Shown piece after piece: positions 62,001 to 64,000 of a DNA stretch of 64,000 nucleotides. A program made the position numbers and the translations under genes. The stretch is taken from NCBI GenBank assembly GCA_963822595.1, contig CAWGIG010000004.1, positions 186,001 to 250,000 of the forward strand. The letters are read 5' to 3'. Positions within the stretch are counted from its first letter, which is position 1; each line of letters begins with the position of its first letter. The stretch comes from CAVRUH01 sp963822595 (lineage in GTDB: Bacteria; Chlamydiota; Chlamydiia; Chlamydiales; Waddliaceae). The notes beneath the pieces were generated by a model. That model was not told where the DNA came from. It saw only the letters and a program-made list of their open reading frames with translations, and made no database searches.

Positions 62001-62710
62001 CCTATACAGGACAAATGCTTGAAAATCGAAGTATTAGTGATTATCGACCATCGAGTCGCCTTCCTCATTCAAAAAATAATCAGAGCCTAGGATCCGAAGG
62101 TCCCCAGGAAGATCAAAATATATTCATAAATGGAATATGCACGAGTCTGGAGGAAGTGATAGCGCGCGCGCAGAATATATCGATTTTATTCGGAGGTATA
62201 AACATTAATTATACTTTCAATGCCACGCATGGATTCATCAGTGATATTTTCGAAACTGTGGCTCAGAAGATGGGATTACCAACTAGGTCAGTTGATAAAT
62301 GTGTGGATGAAATTCGTGCGCGTATTGCCGCTGCTGGCGGGGTGAACAGTGGTAATAGAGTAAATATTTATGCGCATAGTCAAGGGGGTACGGTCTTGAG
62401 TTGTGCATTGGATAGATTGACAGCTGAAGAGAAAAAAATGTTACACATAAAAACCTTTGGATCTGCTACAATGATTTCCTCTGTGGGCCTAGGAAGCGCC
62501 GTGAACTATATTAATTCGAGAGATTATGTCCCTTACATTGGAGATCTTATCGGTATCATTAAAAGCTGTTTTAGTGACAACTATGACATCCGAAGACTTC
62601 CTTCAGATCCCGGTACCCCCTTCGATCACGGCTTCGACAGAGGAAATTATTGGAAAGTAATAAAAGCAGATGGAAATAAATTTATTGAAAAATATGGAAG
62701 GGCGCTATGA
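59060..62710 (+). CDS. RHS/YD-repeat protein, C-terminal part with lipase-like toxin domain
   Basis: 1216 codons from ATG 59060; the same frame is open back to about 58870, so this is really the continuation of 57334-58911. It has dozens of YD repeats (EFWQYDSMGNQILALDG, YKYDGARRLIEKSNGSF) that form a shell around the C-terminus. The RHS core ends with GFVYFGRRYYDVEKGRWMTP and DPAGFSEGPNLYAYVSNNPL. After it the variable C-terminal domain (about 270 residues) has IYAHSQGG (Ser 1107), INSRDYVPY (Asp 1155) and PFDHGFDRGNYW (His 1190), in Ser-Asp-His order, as in class 3 lipases with D-x-V-P and H-x-G-x-x-x-x-x-W. I predict a phospholipase or esterase toxin. Confidence 0.82.
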   Translation: MDLSTGSECLLKRTLNHFSTIGRLEQRDSYDSNNNYVFSEFWQYDSMGNQILALDGLGQATTRQFDANSNLIYEQCPRKDFHKEFVYDFSNRLIREEVVLETGLRLVTSHKYDLVGNRIATVDYYGNETRYEFDEFHRPIKTILPLVQDENGNLVSPEIITEYDIMSHPTKIVDPRGRVTQRDYNILGKPSFTVNPDGTEQKNIYDMDGTLKKSISTTGLITCYEYDFQERVTLKERYSPEGILLDSESFTYDAFNLLSHTDSEGQTTNYKYDGARRLIEKSNGSFLMRYDYDSLGRISHEYTYSDETYSVKSIVYDLLSRIVEETIQDSDGTPLRKIGYSYDENGNRTEVIHYVESGPSITKTKYDFQGKPVEITDPCGNVTTIFYDYHYKNEFGQTVPYEEIIDPYGSITATIFDALGRKAQTLRKNSLGDIIQDRKFYYDLSGNLAKQVDRIISPGQEDRSAIVTWKYDSGNREVECIEALGTPEQKITRTIYNSKGQKEKVIKPDGVQILHTYDIFGRLESYRSSDDSFHYIYKYDSRGNPVCVSDEIHRTRTLQTFDNENRLIQETLGNGLSLSYRYDAQGRPIELKLPDNTSVEYTYNGLDLKTVRRVKQDKEYTFNYYDYDLRGNLLRSDQSKLSYDLMGRIIDITSDQWESHNLTYDKIGNLIYRNVKDSAGNDNYYYTYDELQQLRTEEGALTHEYVYDSIYNRLRKNDKTFTYNALNQLVDPSYVYDSNGCLIQRENEKFEYDALNRLTAVIKDSLKSVYHYDERNRRISKYLYTREGNLLKTVHYLYTGANEIGSVEGNTITELRVLGIGKGAELGAAVAMEFDGKVYFPTHDHNGNVVALADEAGTLIEDYRYTAFGEETILNGSGKLINPWRFSSKRVDEETGFVYFGRRYYDVEKGRWMTPDPAGFSEGPNLYAYVSNNPLTNVDLYGLMLQGEHSYICQAVQWLGAALRLIGDHMLPVPIVREIVSYTGQMLENRSISDYRPSSRLPHSKNNQSLGSEGPQEDQNIFINGICTSLEEVIARAQNISILFGGININYTFNATHGFISDIFETVAQKMGLPTRSVDKCVDEIRARIAAAGGVNSGNRVNIYAHSQGGTVLSCALDRLTAEEKKMLHIKTFGSATMISSVGLGSAVNYINSRDYVPYIGDLIGIIKSCFSDNYDIRRLPSDPGTPFDHGFDRGNYWKVIKADGNKFIEKYGRAL

Positions 62711-63147
62711 AAATTATTATAATTCTTTTGTTTATTATGTCTATTTTTGCGATTACATCTTGCGCTAAAGCTCCACCTAAGGAAGCCCTTGTAAGACAGA
62801 TTACGAAAGTGTATGAACAAAAAGAATCAAAAAAATATGAATTGCTATTAGTAGGATCAGGCAGCGCTATCCCTGATCAAATTCACAAATTCATATTATG
62901 TTTTTATTTATACAAGAAAATAGACCATATTGAAGCTAGAAAAATAGTTATTGATCTTGTTGAGGACCTTATTCAAATGGTCAATGAAAATCAGAAAATT
63001 CAAGAATATCTAATCAATAAACCATTCAATGTAAAAAATTACGAGCTGGATATTTTATTGGTTGATTCTGATAATGAGATCATTAAAGAACCATATTTAG
63101 GTCAAATAAGCGTTAAAGATGGAAATATCATTCTACTTTTACCATGA
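62707..63147 (+). CDS. Small lipoprotein, candidate immunity protein, copy 1 (C-terminus decayed)
   Basis: 146 residues. Signal with lipobox AITSC (MKIIIILLFIMSIFAITSCA) and a mature part KEALVRQITKVYEQKESKKY, LYKKIDHIEARKIVIDLVED. Its ATG overlaps the RHS stop (ATGA), the strongest sign of toxin-immunity coupling. It matches copy 2 up to SVKDGNI and then ends early at LLP, whereas the lost end is still visible in other frames downstream (DETYEEALRIVREQK at 63186-63233). An anchored periplasmic lipoprotein fits protection against a lipase. No direct evidence for immunity. Confidence 0.75.
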   Translation: MKIIIILLFIMSIFAITSCAKAPPKEALVRQITKVYEQKESKKYELLLVGSGSAIPDQIHKFILCFYLYKKIDHIEARKIVIDLVEDLIQMVNENQKIQEYLINKPFNVKNYELDILLVDSDNEIIKEPYLGQISVKDGNIILLLP

Positions 63148-63233
63148 TAATATTACTGACAGATACTTAATTGATTCAGACAAGGGATGAAACCTATGAA
63201 GAAGCTCTTCGCATAGTTCGAGAACAAAAATAA
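63148..63233 (+). pseudogene. Remnant of the C-terminus of lipoprotein copy 1
   Basis: In shifted frames the sequence continues as YFYHDNITDRYLIDSDKG and then DETYEEALRIVREQK with a stop at 63233. The second piece matches the end of copy 2 (DETYEEALRKVCEEK), so at least two small indels separate these from the live frame. Confidence 0.65.
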
Positions 63234-63265
63234 TAATTACCAAAATAAGAAATTAGAAAATGAAT

Positions 63266-63311
63266 GGGGCCGTGCGTGCATTAGGCATAACCCTAATGCA
63301 GGCACGGCCCC
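63266..63311. terminator. Strong GC-rich hairpin between lipoprotein copies
   Basis: GGGGCCGTGCGTGCATTAGG pairs with the complement CCCTAATGCAGGCACGGCCCC around CATAA with one mismatch. A CTTTC-rich tail follows, and GGCACGGCCCC is partly repeated at 63311-63325. It would stop transcription from the RHS-lipoprotein copy 1 unit. Confidence 0.65.
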
Positions 63312-63327
63312 TTTCACGGCCCCTTTC

Positions 63328-63372
63328 AAGGATGGAAATAAATTTGTTAAAAAATATGGAACAACGTTATGA
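63328..63372 (+). pseudogene. Orphan copy of the RHS C-terminal tail
   Basis: KDGNKFVKKYGTTL and a stop that overlaps the next ATG exactly as in the main RHS gene, whose end is ADGNKFIEKYGRAL. It is a leftover of a duplicated toxin-tip/immunity unit. Confidence 0.75.
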
Positions 63373-63893
63373 AAAAAGCTTTACTCCTCACGTCTTTATT
63401 ATCTTTTTTTACAATTACCTCTTGCGCGAAAGCTTCAACTAAGGAAGCTCTCGTAAAACAGATTACAAAGGTGTATGAACAAAAAGAATCTAAAAAACAT
63501 GAGTTGTTGCTAATAGGGGCTGGCAGTGCTATTCCCGATAAAATTCATGAATTTATATTACATTTTTATTTATACAAGAAGATAGATCATGTTGAAGCTA
63601 GAAAGATTGTCGTTGATCTTGTTGAGGACCTTATTCAAATGGTCAATCAAAATGAAAAAATTCAAGAATATTTAATCAATAGCCCCTTTAATGCAAAAAA
63701 TTACCAACTCCGCATTATACTCGTTGATTCAAATAATAAGATTCTTGAGGAACCATACTTAGGTCAAATTGATGTTGAAGATGGTAATATTGTTTATTAT
63801 TTTATAGATAAGTCAGATATAAACCAGAAAAAATTAAGAACTATTGATGAAACCTATGAAGAGGCTCTTCGCAAAGTTTGTGAAGAAAAATAG
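63369..63893 (+). CDS. Small lipoprotein, candidate immunity protein, copy 2
   Basis: 174 residues, a full-length paralogue of copy 1. Lipobox TITSC, then KEALVKQITKVYEQKESKKH, LYKKIDHVEARKIVVDLVED, and the C-terminus IDETYEEALRKVCEEK that copy 1 has lost. No membrane segment beyond the signal. Its ATG overlaps the stop of the orphan RHS tail, so the translation coupling was duplicated with it. It probably provides the working or an additional immunity function. Confidence 0.75.
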   Translation: MKKALLLTSLLSFFTITSCAKASTKEALVKQITKVYEQKESKKHELLLIGAGSAIPDKIHEFILHFYLYKKIDHVEARKIVVDLVEDLIQMVNQNEKIQEYLINSPFNAKNYQLRIILVDSNNKILEEPYLGQIDVEDGNIVYYFIDKSDINQKKLRTIDETYEEALRKVCEEK

Positions 63894-63906
63894 TAGAAAA
63901 ATTAAA

Positions 63907-64000
63907 ATGCATAGAAAAATTATTGTTCTACTCCTTTCTACTATTTCAATGTCCTCTTGTGCTCCGACATCACAAAAGGAGGGCTTGGTAATAAAAATAA
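63907..64000 (+). CDS. Third small lipoprotein of the array, partial
   Basis: ATG at 63907 starts MHRKIIVLLLSTISMSSCAP with a lipobox (MSSC), followed by TSQKEGLVIKI, which matches the KEALVKQI region of copies 1 and 2. It runs off the window. A diverged third family member. Confidence 0.65.
   Translation, partial: MHRKIIVLLLSTISMSSCAPTSQKEGLVIKI

Noticed and set aside
1..64000. tRNA or rRNA genes
   Set aside because: I looked for T-arm type sequences (GGTTCRANYCC with a matching acceptor) in the intergenic gaps and saw none. A tRNAscan run would be decisive.

Overview
The window comes from a member of the Chlamydiae, most likely an amoeba-associated (environmental) lineage rather than a Chlamydiaceae pathogen. 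Evidence in the sequence: a fused glycyl-tRNA synthetase (alpha and beta subunits in one 1014-residue chain), the omcA/omcB cysteine-rich envelope genes, a SycD/LcrH-type type III secretion chaperone, a SET-domain protein, and local gene orders I recall from Chlamydia (xseA-xseB-dxs; apbE near dnaN-recF and divergent smpB; acpS near trxB). Ankyrin, leucine-rich, Sel1, F-box-like and BTB-like proteins fit a symbiont of eukaryotic hosts. The genus cannot be fixed from the sequence alone.

Layout. 1-5050: accessory region with an unknown partial gene, an F-box-like/ankyrin/LRR protein, a divergent lipoate-ligase homologue and a Sel1-repeat protein, with palindromes between them. 5184-7311: a group II intron inserted in one arm of a large inverted repeat whose other arm keeps the uninterrupted target. 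7470-11873: xseA-xseB-dxs-nadK operon. 12091-14323: two OmcA-like lipoproteins and OmcB. 14384-15081: MNT/HEPN toxin-antitoxin pair. 15154-18608: glyQS and a DCC-family protein. 18625-21687: BTB-like effector locus (probably one frameshifted gene) enclosed by 40-nt inverted repeats. 21764-22951: sugar transferase and MreD-like protein. 23339-33669: ApbE, T3SS chaperone and partner, wHTH-like protein, recF/dnaN, smpB-rlmH, PIN-TRAM protein, acpS. 33850-45637: a barrel-like protein, trxB, transporters, arginase-tyrP, tamA-tamB-thioesterase and a secreted protein. 46215-51119: two sodium-coupled carriers, Mip-like FKBP and DAHP synthase. 51121-57193: ankyrin protein, a 505-bp element with perfect 50-bp terminal repeats, a papain-like effector candidate, a P-loop kinase, a SET protein and pdxST. 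57334-64000: a large RHS/YD-repeat protein whose C-terminal domain looks like a class-3 lipase, followed by a tandem family of small lipoproteins.

The most interesting system is the last one. The RHS protein has a Sec signal, an RHS core and a C-terminal domain with a Ser-Asp-His lipase-like triad. Its stop codon overlaps the start of a small lipoprotein gene, and that lipoprotein is followed by a second copy preceded by a leftover copy of the RHS C-terminal tail, and then by the start of a third copy. This is the architecture of a polymorphic toxin with its immunity gene and an orphan toxin-tip/immunity cassette. A frameshift at an A6 run currently splits the RHS gene.

The other striking property is the number of long inverted-repeat elements between genes, in at least three families. 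One family supplies the last codons and stop codon of two unrelated genes (apbE and acpS). I found no tRNA, rRNA or CRISPR array by eye.
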